DNA of 64,000 nt, from positions 195,813-259,812 of the forward strand of contig NZ_SGWV01000012.1 of assembly GCF_004216565.1 (NCBI RefSeq), written 5' to 3'. This stretch comes from Sphaerotilus mobilis (GTDB lineage Bacteria > Pseudomonadota > Gammaproteobacteria > Burkholderiales > Burkholderiaceae_C). Shown piece after piece: positions 35,178-43,372 of this stretch. Position numbers and translations under genes: made by a program. The notes beneath the pieces are model-generated. The model made no database searches. It saw only the letters and a program-made list of their open reading frames with translations, and was not told the origin of the DNA. The stretch's first letter is position 1. Every line of letters begins with the position of its first letter.

Positions 35178-36440
35178 TCAAAGCAGCTCGATCAGCGCCT
35201 CATGGTTCAGGCGCACCCGCACCTCGTCGACAGGCACGGCGGCCACGACCTTGCGGCTGGCCGACGAGGTGTCGCGCAACACCGGCTGGGGCAGCGGCAG
35301 GCCGCTGCTGCCGACCAGCACGGCCACGCGCGGCTCGTTGGCGCGTTCGCCGCGGGCCATCACCACGGCGACCTCGCCGCCGACCAGCTGCACATAGCTG
35401 CCCGGCGGGTACATCCCCAGCGTGCGCAGCAGCGCACTGCCGTACTCGTCAGGCTGGCCGTCCGGGCCGACGCAGGCCGCGCGCGCGGCGGCCAGCGGCG
35501 ACATCGGCGGGCGACCGGCGCGGCGGCTGATCTTGGCGGTGAAGCGGTCGACCACATTGAGCAGCCGGGCCATGCGCTGGGCCGGGTCGAGCGAGGCCAG
35601 CGGCGTGGTCAGCAGGCTGGCGTCGTGGTGCAGACGCACGATCTTGATCCAGCGCGGATCGCCCACGCCGCTCGCGGCCAGCAGCTGGGCCGAGCGCAGG
35701 TTGTGTTGGTCGACACGCTCGCGCTGCTCAGCCGTCAGCGGATCCTTCTGGCGGGCCAGCGTGTCCTGCAGACCGGTCATGGCGACGTTCATCGTCATCG
35801 CGGCCATGGTCAGGGTCTCGCGGTCGTCGGCGCTCCACTTCAGCGTGTGGGCGACCTGGGCGCAGACCGTCGCGCACAGCGCCGCGTGGTGGGCGCTGTA
35901 CTGGCGGGTCTCGTGGCCGGCGTGCTGGATCAGCAGGAACAGCACCTCGTTGGGCTTGCGTTCGGCCAGCGCAATGCCCTGGGACAGGGCGGCATGCAGC
36001 CGGATCACCCAGTCGCTCTCGGGCGAGGCGTCCGTCAAGGCGCCGTTGATCTGCCGCATCAGGCTTTCCCAGCGCTCGGCCAGGCCGACGTCGAAGCTGG
36101 CCGACGGGGTGCCGCGGTCGGGGTTGTGGGCGCCGACCAGGGCATCCCGGGCCGGTGCGCTGCGACCGCTGACCGGTTCCTTGCGCCGCGCGATCGAGAT
36201 GTCCTGCAGCGTCGCGTTGCGCAGCATCAGCGACTCGGCCGTCTCATCGGCCACCCGCAACCAGGGCGCTGCCTCGGTCTCGTCGATGTAGAGCGGCATC
36301 GAGCGCAAGGCCTGCAGCCGGCTCTCCAGCTCGATCTTCATCCCGCTGGGCAGCAGCAGCAGGCCCCGTCCGTCGAAGATGCGGAAGGGCAGCGGCTGGT
36401 TCAGCGCCAGGTAGCGGGGGTGGAGGACGATCAGGGCCAT
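35178..36440 (-). CDS. Degenerate HD-GYP domain protein, likely catalytically inactive
   Basis: A 420-residue protein. An N-terminal region of about 170 residues resembles the DUF3391-like part found before HD-GYP domains. The second half aligns with HD-GYP c-di-GMP phosphodiesterases: HHAALCATVCAQVA, then MTMNVAMTGLQDTL where active enzymes have LLHDIGK-x-x-IPD, then HHDASLLTTPL where HHE-x-x-DG-x-GYP is expected. The HD and GYP residues are lost, while RMARLLNVVDRFTA is kept. A c-di-GMP binding or structural role is inferred. Start at ATG 36440, where MALIVLHPRYL begins. Confidence 0.75.
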   Translation of the reverse strand: MALIVLHPRYLALNQPLPFRIFDGRGLLLLPSGMKIELESRLQALRSMPLYIDETEAAPWLRVADETAESLMLRNATLQDISIARRKEPVSGRSAPARDALVGAHNPDRGTPSASFDVGLAERWESLMRQINGALTDASPESDWVIRLHAALSQGIALAERKPNEVLFLLIQHAGHETRQYSAHHAALCATVCAQVAHTLKWSADDRETLTMAAMTMNVAMTGLQDTLARQKDPLTAEQRERVDQHNLRSAQLLAASGVGDPRWIKIVRLHHDASLLTTPLASLDPAQRMARLLNVVDRFTAKISRRAGRPPMSPLAAARAACVGPDGQPDEYGSALLRTLGMYPPGSYVQLVGGEVAVVMARGERANEPRVAVLVGSSGLPLPQPVLRDTSSASRKVVAAVPVDEVRVRLNHEALIELL

Positions 36441-36534
36441 GTGAATTCCGAAGATGCAACATCTATCGGCTACCACTCTGGGGGACTTGATGGCATGTTT
36501 AAGTCATCTTGCCCAAGCCTTGCGGAACGCCCAA

Positions 36535-36560
36535 GAAAAAACGGGCCCCGAAGGGCCCGT
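36535..36560 (-). terminator. Intrinsic terminator of flhDC
   Basis: ACGGGCCC (36541-36548), loop CGAA, GGGCCCGT (36553-36560). Read on the minus strand the stem is followed by a run of T residues (complement of AAAAAA at 36536-36541). It lies after flhC and before the HD-GYP-like gene, so that gene and the mot genes need their own promoter. Confidence 0.85.
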
Positions 36561-36683
36561 GAATTGCATCGTCGATGCAAGGAGGAGGAGACAAGCAAGA
36601 AACTCGGGAGAAGCTCGGAAGGGTTCTGAAGCACTCGGGTGGCGCGCGCGGCCTTCAGGGCCGGCACGCCGGGGCACGGTGGA

Positions 36684-37220
36684 TCAGTGCAGTTGCAGGG
36701 CGCCGTTGGCCTTGCCCTTGCCGGCGCGGGCCGGGGGGTTGCACAGGCCGCAGACGTAGTGCTTGGCGATCTCGTGCGGATGCGTCACGAAGTGGCCGCC
36801 GCACTTGGAGCAGGCGGTCATCGTCAACATGCCGTTGTCGATGAACTTGACCAGGCGCCAGGCGCGCGTCACCGACAGCAGCGGCTCCAGGTTCTGGGCC
36901 TGGGTCTGCTCCAGGTAGAGCTGGTAGGCCTTGATGACGGTGTCGATCTCGTCGAGCTCGGCCACCTTGTTGAGGTATTCGTGGATGTTCAGGAACAGAC
37001 TGGCATGGATGTTGGGCTGCCAGGTCATGAACCAGTCGGTCGAAAAGGGCAGCTGGCCCTTGCTCGGCGACTTGCCCGCCACTTCCTTGTACAGGCGCAG
37101 CAGGCGCTCGTACGACAGGTCGGTCTCCGACTCCAGCACCTGAAGGCGGGCACCCAGCTTGATCAGGGTGACGGCACGTTCAATCTGCTTGGCTTCGGTC
37201 AGGATGCTCTTGGCGCGCAT
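36684..37220 (-). CDS. flhC: Flagellar master regulator subunit FlhC
   Basis: A 178-residue protein. The N-terminus SILTEAKQIERAVTLIKLGARLQVLESET and the zinc-binding cysteines CSKCGG and CGLCNPP match FlhC. With FlhD it forms the FlhD4C2 activator of class II flagellar genes. Start at ATG 37220; the open frame to 37301 adds residues not found in the family. It lies about 100 bases after flhD. Confidence 0.97.
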   Translation of the reverse strand: MRAKSILTEAKQIERAVTLIKLGARLQVLESETDLSYERLLRLYKEVAGKSPSKGQLPFSTDWFMTWQPNIHASLFLNIHEYLNKVAELDEIDTVIKAYQLYLEQTQAQNLEPLLSVTRAWRLVKFIDNGMLTMTACSKCGGHFVTHPHEIAKHYVCGLCNPPARAGKGKANGALQLH

Positions 37221-37317
37221 GGTTCTCTCTCCGTCTGTTCTCTGTTCGGTAGCGGTCATGTCCGACGCGGACCTTGCCGCCGCCGGGCCCTGTGTCGTCA
37301 CAGGGCGGGGGCTGACA

Positions 37318-37641
37318 TCAGGCCGCTTCGCGATGCCGGCCGGCCATCAGGATCGACGCATGCAGACGCGAGACGCCGTCGTTGGCCGCGCTCTTGCCGT
37401 GGTTGGTCAGCAGGCTCCAGACCAGGTCGTCGTCGACACGCATGCGGCACAGCAGGGTGTTGCCCGAGGCGATCTTCATCATCTGCGAGGGCGACAGCAG
37501 CTCGATCACGGCGGCGGTCTCTTCCGAGACGCCGAGGCGGAACAGGGCCTGCTCGCGGTCGGCGCGGATGAGGCTCTGGGCCAGCATCAGGTAGGACAGG
37601 TTGGCTTCGCGGATTTCGCTGAGGATCTGTTCGGTGTTCAT
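37318..37641 (-). CDS. flhD: Flagellar master regulator subunit FlhD
   Basis: A 107-residue protein. TEQILSEIREANLSYLMLAQSLIRADREQA and GVSEETAAVIELLSPSQMMKIA are characteristic of FlhD. It assembles with FlhC to activate the flagellar hierarchy. Start at ATG 37641 with GGAG about 7 bases upstream. The open frame extends 53 codons upstream but that part is encoded by a heptamer repeat region and is not FlhD-like. The presence of flhDC fits Burkholderiales rather than the FleQ type of pseudomonads. Confidence 0.97.
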   Translation of the reverse strand: MNTEQILSEIREANLSYLMLAQSLIRADREQALFRLGVSEETAAVIELLSPSQMMKIASGNTLLCRMRVDDDLVWSLLTNHGKSAANDGVSRLHASILMAGRHREAA

Positions 37642-38029
37642 GGTGTGCTCCTGGCTGCTGGGTTCGGGCGGTCTTCGGTGCTTGCTCGGTGTTGACCTGG
37701 GCTTGCCGTTCGCTGCTTGCTGCTTGCTGCTTGCTGCTTGCGGTTTGCTTTTGGTGTCAACGTGGAATGAATTGTGAAGATCCGAACTGGCCGGGAACAT
37801 CGGCCCTCTTCTGTCGCTTGAGTCCGTCTTGCGCCATCCGGCGTGTCAGGCAAATTCCTACAGGCTGTCAGCCTGGGCGGCAGCTTCGGGGGCCCGTCGG
37901 GGGGCTGTCGGGCCGGACCGGGATGCGATCCGTGACGGATCTCTCGGTCGGCCAGTCAGGGCCGGCGCCAGGGCGGCGCCGGCGTGTCGGTGCGCGGATG
38001 ACAAGGCCTCCCGGCCGGGTCGGCGCGTG
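37642..38029. other. flhD upstream region, no gene seen
   Basis: About 390 bases with no credible coding sequence. It should hold the flhDC promoter and any regulator sites. The notable element is a four-copy heptamer repeat at 37712-37739. The half next to the 38030 gene is GC-rich and Arg/Gly-coding in every frame. Confidence 0.7.
37712..37739. repeat. Heptanucleotide tandem repeat upstream of flhD
   Basis: Four exact tandem copies of GCTGCTT (plus strand; AAGCAGC in the flhD transcript direction), ending 71 bases before the flhD start codon. Adjacent sequence (GCGGTTT) is a decayed copy. Copy number of a 7-bp unit could change by slippage and alter promoter spacing or leader length. Confidence 0.85.
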
Positions 38030-39415
38030 TCAGTCGTGCAGGGCCAACGCCACCGGTCGGGTCTGTGTGCGGCGTTGCAGGTCGAGCTGGTGCAGGTGGT
38101 GCGACTGCTGGGCGGCCACCGCCGTCAGGTCCGGGTGGGCGCCGCGGAACTCGCGTGCGCTGTCGGCGTGCATCAGGTCGTCGAACAGCACCATCGCCTC
38201 GATGCGCTCGCCCAGCGCGGCCAGGCTCATGGCCAGCGCGAACTGGCTTTCGGCATGGCCGGGGTCGCGCAACAGGGCGCGGCGCGCCAGCGGCACCGCC
38301 TGGGCCAGGTCGCCACGGTGGAAGCACAGCGTGGCGGCGTCGCCCAGCAGGTCAACCTCGGACGGGTCGGCCAGCGTGGCCTGCAGCAGCAGCGCCAGGG
38401 CATCCTGGGGACGACCGGCGGCCAGGGCCTCACGGACCTGGGCGCGCACGGCTTCGCGGTGCTCGCCACGCGGGTCCAGGCCGGGCTCGGTGTCCGTCGC
38501 AACCAGGACCGGCGCCAGGACGACCGACTCGGGCCGTTCGGCGCCCGGGTTCTCTGCGCGGGCCAGCAGCGCGTCGATCGACGCGACCACGCGGGCCATG
38601 CCCAGGCTGGACGGCGTGAGCGCCTCGACCGGGCGCACCAGCGCGTCCAGCCGCACCATTGGCAGGCCGCACAGATGCAGCACGGCGCGTTCGGCCAGCT
38701 GACGCAGCTGCGGGTCGGCGCGGCACAGCAGTCCCAGCCGCTGCAGCGCGTCGCCGGGCTGGGCGCGCAGGGCGGCCAGGCGCGGGCCACGCACCGCGAA
38801 CACGCCGCCGTGGGCCAGCACGCCGATGTCGGACTGCGCGGCCGCATCGGCCAGCGCGTCCAGGCCGGCAAGGGCCAGGAAGTGCGCCATCACCGGCGCA
38901 CCGACCGGCAGCTCATGGCTGCTGCGGTAGTGGCTCGCCAGGGCCTCGGCGGCCGGGTCATGCCAGCCCAGCGGGGCCAGCGTCGACAGGCTGTAGCGCT
39001 CGGGCCGCACCGGCAGGGCACCGATCCAGTCGCGCGCATCGCGTTCGACCAGCGCCGTCGGCACCGCCGCGCCGATCGACAGCGGCTGCACGTCGGCCCA
39101 GCGCTGCGGGTCCTCCAGCAGCTGCAGCAGCGCCGGGGCGTGGCGCAGCGCATCGCCGTCGCAGAAGACGGTGTGCTGCTCGCCCGGATCGAGCGCCGGG
39201 TCCAGCACGTGGGCCAGGAAGCTGCCCATCAGGCCGCCCCGGCTGCCGGTCATGACGAGGCGCTGGCTGCCTTCGGGCAGGGCTTCGGCGGCGTCGGTGG
39301 CTGAGGCGCCGTCGCGGTGGTCATGCACGACCACACGGCAGTGCGGCGGCAGGTCCTTCAACCAGCCGAGGTCCTGGGCGGGCAACTGGGCGACGACGAG
39401 TGTGATGAGGGCCAT
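38030..39415 (-). CDS. Unrecognised protein with TPR-like C-terminal part, flagellin-modification context
   Basis: A 461-residue protein of unknown function. The N-terminal 150 residues start LITLVVAQLPAQDLGWL and contain VVVHDHRDG and HTVFCDGD, reminiscent of glycosyltransferase-like DUF3431 proteins. The last 130 residues (VREALAAGRPQDALALLLQA, GDAATLCFHRGDLAQAVPLA, AMSLAALGERIEAMVLFDDL) form about three TPR-like helical pairs. It lies 109 bases downstream of the flagellin methylase on the same strand. A role in flagellin glycosylation or protein assembly is only an inference from place. Confidence 0.7.
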   Translation of the reverse strand: MALITLVVAQLPAQDLGWLKDLPPHCRVVVHDHRDGASATDAAEALPEGSQRLVMTGSRGGLMGSFLAHVLDPALDPGEQHTVFCDGDALRHAPALLQLLEDPQRWADVQPLSIGAAVPTALVERDARDWIGALPVRPERYSLSTLAPLGWHDPAAEALASHYRSSHELPVGAPVMAHFLALAGLDALADAAAQSDIGVLAHGGVFAVRGPRLAALRAQPGDALQRLGLLCRADPQLRQLAERAVLHLCGLPMVRLDALVRPVEALTPSSLGMARVVASIDALLARAENPGAERPESVVLAPVLVATDTEPGLDPRGEHREAVRAQVREALAAGRPQDALALLLQATLADPSEVDLLGDAATLCFHRGDLAQAVPLARRALLRDPGHAESQFALAMSLAALGERIEAMVLFDDLMHADSAREFRGAHPDLTAVAAQQSHHLHQLDLQRRTQTRPVALALHD

Positions 39416-39523
39416 GGCGGTCTGGATCGGTGAGGGCTGAATCTGTGCATCGGCGCAAGCCGTGCGGAACTTGAGGGCAGGTCAGGGTTTTCGCCGCTTC
39501 TGGTGGGCTGGAAGATCCGCCGA

Positions 39524-40804
39524 TCAGTGGATCAGCACCAGCCCGGTCGCCAGGCTGCGGATGCCTTGCGCGTCCATGGCCTGCAGCACGCCGGCCATGA
39601 AATGGCGGTCGTGTTCGATGCTGCGCGACAGCGCGTAGACGGTGCGCACGGCATGGTCCTCGCCGAAGCCATCGCCATGACGGGCCATCTGGCCGATCAG
39701 CCAGTAGCGGATCAGCGCGGCGCGGATCAGCAGGTCCAGGAAAGCGTCTTCCAGGGCCTTGGGTGAGCCGAAGTGACGTGCCGGCAAGCCGGCCTGCAGG
39801 CTGTTGATCAGGTAGTTCTTGAGCAGGTGGCCGTGTTCGGCCTCCCAGGCGACCCAGCGGGTCTGGCGGGTCTGCGCCCAGCGGTCGCGGGCGACCTGCG
39901 CGTCGGCGTCGTCCAGGTGCAGGCCGGCGACGACGTCGTCGAGCACCGTGCGGGCCGAGGCGGTCAGGCGGCGCTGCCAGATCTTGTGCGTGACGGTGCG
40001 CAGCAGGTCGGGGGCGACGTGCTCGCCGGTCGACAGGCCGCGCACCACGTCCAGCAGCGCGGCGTTGTGGTCGGCGTCCATGAAGCGTGAGAACAGCTCG
40101 GTCAGGTCCTGCAGGCATTGTTCGCGCGGCACCGACCCGTCGGGCAGGTCGGACAGTTTCTGCACGTAGGCCACGACACGCCGCACCAGCATCAGGCCCA
40201 GTGCCAGGGCATCGAAGGCGTTGCGCTCGGACGGTTCGAACAGGCTGAGCAACAGGTCGTGCAGCACTCGACCGGCGAGGTGCGTGACCCTGGGCGGCTC
40301 GGCCGCATCCTGCCAATGCGCACCGGGTGGCAGCTCGCCGGCATTGGCGAACGCGTCGAGTGTCACCGTCACCGGCGCCAGGGCCTGCGGGTCGGTCAAG
40401 GCCAGCCGCGCCGCCTCGGGGCAGCTCAGGGTGGCGAAGACGCGGTGCTCGCCGTCGAGCTGCTGGAACTGGCGCGGGTAGTGGTTGCAGGTGTTGGACA
40501 AGGCGCCCGCGCCCAGCTGCTTCTGGATGCTGCACAGCCGGTCCTCGTCGAGCAGGCCGCAGTCACCGTTGTCCTTCATGCGCAGGTGGGCCCAGGCGGC
40601 GGGCTCGTTGCCGTCGTCGCGCACCAGGTGCGCCAGCACGCGCTGGCGCAGCGGGGCGTCGGCGATCGCCTTCAACATCTTGTAGTTGGCCTTGTCGATC
40701 GTGACCCGCCAGCCGCTGCAGCAGGTCTCCGGACAGGCCGGGCCGATGCACTGGAAGGCTTGCAGGTAGCGCGGCATCTGCGCGACGGGGCTGAACTTGG
40801 CCAT
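39524..40804 (-). CDS. fliB: Flagellin lysine-N-methylase FliB
   Basis: A 426-residue protein of the FliB family that methylates lysines of flagellin. The family cysteine pattern is visible: FQCIGPACPETCCSGW near residue 18, and GDCGLLDEDRLCSIQ and SNTCNHYPRQF around residues 80-110. The N-terminus PRYLQAFQCIGPAC is typical. It is divergent from the first flagellin gene, as in Salmonella where fliB neighbours fliC. Start at ATG 40804. Confidence 0.92.
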   Translation of the reverse strand: MAKFSPVAQMPRYLQAFQCIGPACPETCCSGWRVTIDKANYKMLKAIADAPLRQRVLAHLVRDDGNEPAAWAHLRMKDNGDCGLLDEDRLCSIQKQLGAGALSNTCNHYPRQFQQLDGEHRVFATLSCPEAARLALTDPQALAPVTVTLDAFANAGELPPGAHWQDAAEPPRVTHLAGRVLHDLLLSLFEPSERNAFDALALGLMLVRRVVAYVQKLSDLPDGSVPREQCLQDLTELFSRFMDADHNAALLDVVRGLSTGEHVAPDLLRTVTHKIWQRRLTASARTVLDDVVAGLHLDDADAQVARDRWAQTRQTRWVAWEAEHGHLLKNYLINSLQAGLPARHFGSPKALEDAFLDLLIRAALIRYWLIGQMARHGDGFGEDHAVRTVYALSRSIEHDRHFMAGVLQAMDAQGIRSLATGLVLIH

Positions 40805-41197
40805 GGCTGTCCGTGGGGGGCTGACGGTCTAAAGGTCTGGGTGGCTCAGCGTGATTCTGCGGACGGCCCCTGCCGGCGATGTATCAAAAAGCAGGGTGAT
40901 CGATGGGGCTGGCCGGGCCCGCCGGAGAACCGCCAGAGAACTGGGCTCGAAAGTCCCGTCATTTCGACCCTCAAGGATTCCTGAGACGCCACCGATAACC
41001 AAATCAACGGGTCGCAGCAATGGGATCCGCGGTCCGGTAAGCCGGCTGATGCAGTGAAGGCCCAAGAGGCAAGAGGCTGCACCGAGCTTGACGAGCGCCG
41101 GACATCAGGGTCGGACCAAGGGGTCCGGATCCATCTCAACCCCGGCGCTCATGCCGAGTTCAACCAGTCATCAACGCGACAGCACAGGAGTTTCATC
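40805..41197. other. fliB-flagellin intergenic region
   Basis: 393 bases with no gene. It carries the sigma-28-like promoter at 40971-40998 and a 200-base untranslated leader for the first flagellin. AGGAG 8 bases ahead of the ATG at 41198 is its ribosome site. No other conserved structure is obvious. Confidence 0.75.
40971..40998 (+). promoter_or_regulatory. Sigma-28 (FliA) promoter of the first flagellin gene
   Basis: TCAAG (from 40971) and ACCGATAA (40991-40998), with 16 bases between TCAA and the -10 octamer. Its TCAAGG -35 is shared with the cheYZ promoter at 32337-32363. Transcription would begin about 190 bases before the flagellin ATG. Confidence 0.75.
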
Positions 41198-42040
41198 ATG
41201 GCTTCCACCATCAACACCAACGTCGTTTCCCTCAATGCCCAGCGCAACCAGGCTGCTTCGCAGTCGTCGCTGACCACCTCGATGCAGCGCCTCTCGTCGG
41301 GTCTGCGTGTCAACAGCGCCAAGGACGACGCGGCCGGCCTGGCGATCGCCGAGCGCATGAGCGCCCAGGTCAAGGGCATGAACGTCGCTGTGCGCAACGC
41401 CAACGACGCGATCTCGCAGATGCAGACCGCCGAAGGCGCGATGGGCAAGATCGGCGAGAACGTTCAGCGCATCCGTGAACTGGCGGTGCAGTCGGCCAAC
41501 GGCACGCTCAGCCAGGACGACCGCGACAACCTCCAGCTCGAAGTCGACCAGCTGCAACAAGAAATTGTCCGAGTCGTCGACAACTCGAAGTTCAACGGTG
41601 TCGCGCTGTTCGATGGCACCAATCAGTCGGTTGACTTCCAGATCGGTGCCGACAACGGCGAAACCATCACCGCCGACACGTCGAAGTTCGACCTGACGAC
41701 GCTGAAGGGCTATGCGGCCGGCGCCGTCACGGCCAAGTCGATCGACATCAGTTCTCAAGCCAGTGCGGCAACGGCCCTGACCAACATGGACGCGGACATC
41801 AAGGCGGTCAACACCGGCCGTTCGACGGCAGGTGCCCTGCAGAGCCGCTTCGAGGCCGTGATCAATCAGCTGCAGGTGTCCTCGGAGAACACCGCCGCCG
41901 CCCGTGGCCGGATCATGGATGCGGACTTCGCCACCGAGACCGCCAACCTGAGCCGCGCCCAGATCCTGCAGCAGGCCGGCACGGCCATGATCGCCCAGGC
42001 CAACCAGCTGCCCCAGCAGGTCATGCAGCTGCTGCGCTGA
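41198..42040 (+). CDS. fliC: Flagellin (first copy)
   Basis: A 280-residue flagellin. The N-terminal D0/D1 (INTNVVSLNAQRNQAASQSSL, LSSGLRVNSAKDDAAGLAIAERM) and C-terminal D1/D0 (ARGRIMDADFATETANLSRAQ, AQANQLPQQVMQLL) are complete; only about 60 residues lie between them, so the surface domains D2/D3 are essentially absent. It has eight lysines, at least four in the variable centre and neighbouring D1. FliA promoter 200 bases upstream, AGGAG ribosome site, strong terminator downstream. Polymerises into the filament. Confidence 0.97.
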   Translation: MASTINTNVVSLNAQRNQAASQSSLTTSMQRLSSGLRVNSAKDDAAGLAIAERMSAQVKGMNVAVRNANDAISQMQTAEGAMGKIGENVQRIRELAVQSANGTLSQDDRDNLQLEVDQLQQEIVRVVDNSKFNGVALFDGTNQSVDFQIGADNGETITADTSKFDLTTLKGYAAGAVTAKSIDISSQASAATALTNMDADIKAVNTGRSTAGALQSRFEAVINQLQVSSENTAAARGRIMDADFATETANLSRAQILQQAGTAMIAQANQLPQQVMQLLR

Positions 42041-42101
42041 GCGCAGGCGCCAACGCGGTGGCGAGGCCGCCGCGTTCCGCACTGGCTGCATCCTCGCCAA
42101 C

Positions 42102-42146
42102 GCCAACGCCACCGACACGCCCGCCGTGTCGGTGGCGTTGGCTTTT
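42102..42146 (+). terminator. Strong intrinsic terminator after the first flagellin gene
   Basis: An 18-bp perfect stem: GCCAACGCCACCGACACG (42102-42119), loop CCCGC, then its complement at 42125-42142, followed by TTTT. It separates the two flagellin genes into distinct transcripts, so the second needs its own promoter. Confidence 0.9.
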
Positions 42147-42274
42147 CCAGACCGGAAACAGCCCGGCTTTGCGCCTCATTTCGACGATTCGCCCGACACA
42201 CGCCTGCCCACAATTCATTCCACAGCAGCAGCCACTTGCTCCTGTCGCCCGGGGCGGTTCCCGGAGGAATGTTT

Positions 42275-42320
42275 CCCAAGTCGCTTGGGGCCGCATGGGC
42301 AGTCGAGCTGCCAGCTCGAC
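42275..42320 (+). promoter_or_regulatory. Paired hairpins in the leader of the second flagellin gene
   Basis: CCCAAG-tcg-CTTGGG (42275-42289) and GTCGAGCTG-c-CAGCTCGAC (42302-42320). The second is a perfect 9-bp inverted repeat ending 27 bases before the ATG, next to the TTTAGGGGTG ribosome-site region. They could affect mRNA stability or initiation. Confidence 0.5.
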
Positions 42321-42347
42321 CTGCGATCAATTTAGGGGTGAATCACC

Positions 42348-43208
42348 ATGGCTCAGACGATCAACACCAACATGGCCTCGTTGAACGCGCAGCGCAACCA
42401 GGCCGCCTCGCAGTCCTCGCTGATGACCTCGATGCAGCGCCTGTCCTCAGGCCTGCGTGTCAACAGCGCCAAGGACGATGCCGCCGGCCTGGCGATTGCC
42501 GAGCGCATGAATGCCCAGGTCAAGGGCATGAACGTGGCGGTGCGCAACTCGAACGACGGCATCTCGATGATGCAGACGGCCGAAGGTGCGCTGGGCCAGC
42601 TCAGCACCAACATGCAGCGCATCCGCGAACTGGCGGTGCAGTCGGCCAACGGCACCTTGTCTGACGATGACCGTCTGAACCTCCAGCAGGAAGCCGACCA
42701 GCTGCAGAACGAGATCGTGCGGGTCGTCGACAACGCCAAGTTCAACGGCGTCAACCTGTTCGACCAGACCGCCGGCTCGCTGGCCGCCAACGCCGCGCTG
42801 ACCTTCCAGGTCGGGGCCGACAGCACCGACACCATCGTCGTCGACGGCACCGGCTTCGACATGACCACCCTGGCGTCCTATGCGGCGGGTGCGACGGCCT
42901 CCATGTCGGTCGACATCAGCACGCAGGCGGCGGCTTCGGCCACGCTGGCGTCGATGGACACCGACCTCGACCAGGTCAACGCCGCGCGTTCCAACGCCGG
43001 TGCGCTGCAGAGCCGCTTCGATGCGGTCATCTCGCAGCTGCAGGTCTCGTCCGAGAACACGTCGGCCGCTCGCGGCCGGATCATGGACGCGGACTTCGCG
43101 GCGGAAACCGCCAACCTGAGCCGCGCGCAGATCCTGCAGCAGGCTGGCACGGCCATGATTGCCCAGGCCAACCAGCTGCCGCAGTCGGTCATGAAGCTGC
43201 TGGGCTGA
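42348..43208 (+). CDS. fliC: Flagellin (second copy)
   Basis: A 286-residue flagellin closely related to the first in D0/D1 (INTNMASLNAQRNQAASQ, and ARGRIMDADFAAETANLS at the C-terminal end), divergent only in the short centre. It holds only four lysines, all in conserved core positions (AKDD, QVKGM, NAKFNG, VMKLLG). GGGG 8-11 bases upstream of the ATG is the likely ribosome site. Clear tandem duplication of fliC; filament variants or differential timing are likely roles. Confidence 0.97.
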   Translation: MAQTINTNMASLNAQRNQAASQSSLMTSMQRLSSGLRVNSAKDDAAGLAIAERMNAQVKGMNVAVRNSNDGISMMQTAEGALGQLSTNMQRIRELAVQSANGTLSDDDRLNLQQEADQLQNEIVRVVDNAKFNGVNLFDQTAGSLAANAALTFQVGADSTDTIVVDGTGFDMTTLASYAAGATASMSVDISTQAAASATLASMDTDLDQVNAARSNAGALQSRFDAVISQLQVSSENTSAARGRIMDADFAAETANLSRAQILQQAGTAMIAQANQLPQSVMKLLG

Positions 43209-43301
43209 GCCAGCAGGGCGACCTGGCGGCGCCGACGCTTGCGCAGGCGCAAGCCGGTGCGGCGGGCTGACCTCAAGTCGGCCGGCCAACTGCCGAAGAA
43301 C

Positions 43302-43338
43302 AAGTCGTCCGAGGGCTGGCGCTGTCGGACGACTTTTT
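43302..43338 (+). terminator. Intrinsic terminator after the second flagellin gene
   Basis: AAGTCGTCCGA (43302-43312) pairs with TCGGACGACTT (43325-43335), followed by T residues to 43338. It lies 35 bases upstream of the fliD start codon, so fliD must be transcribed through or from a promoter overlapping the hairpin. Confidence 0.85.
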
Positions 43339-43372
43339 GCGTCGGCCCTCGGCGCATCCGGAGGTAAGCACC

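Larger units (their letters stand above)
42041..42347. other. Region between the two flagellin genes
   Basis: 307 bases without a gene. Beyond the terminator at 42102-42146 it should contain the promoter of the second flagellin, but I see no good FliA match. Two small hairpins (42275-42289 and 42302-42320) lie in the leader just before the second start codon. Confidence 0.7.
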
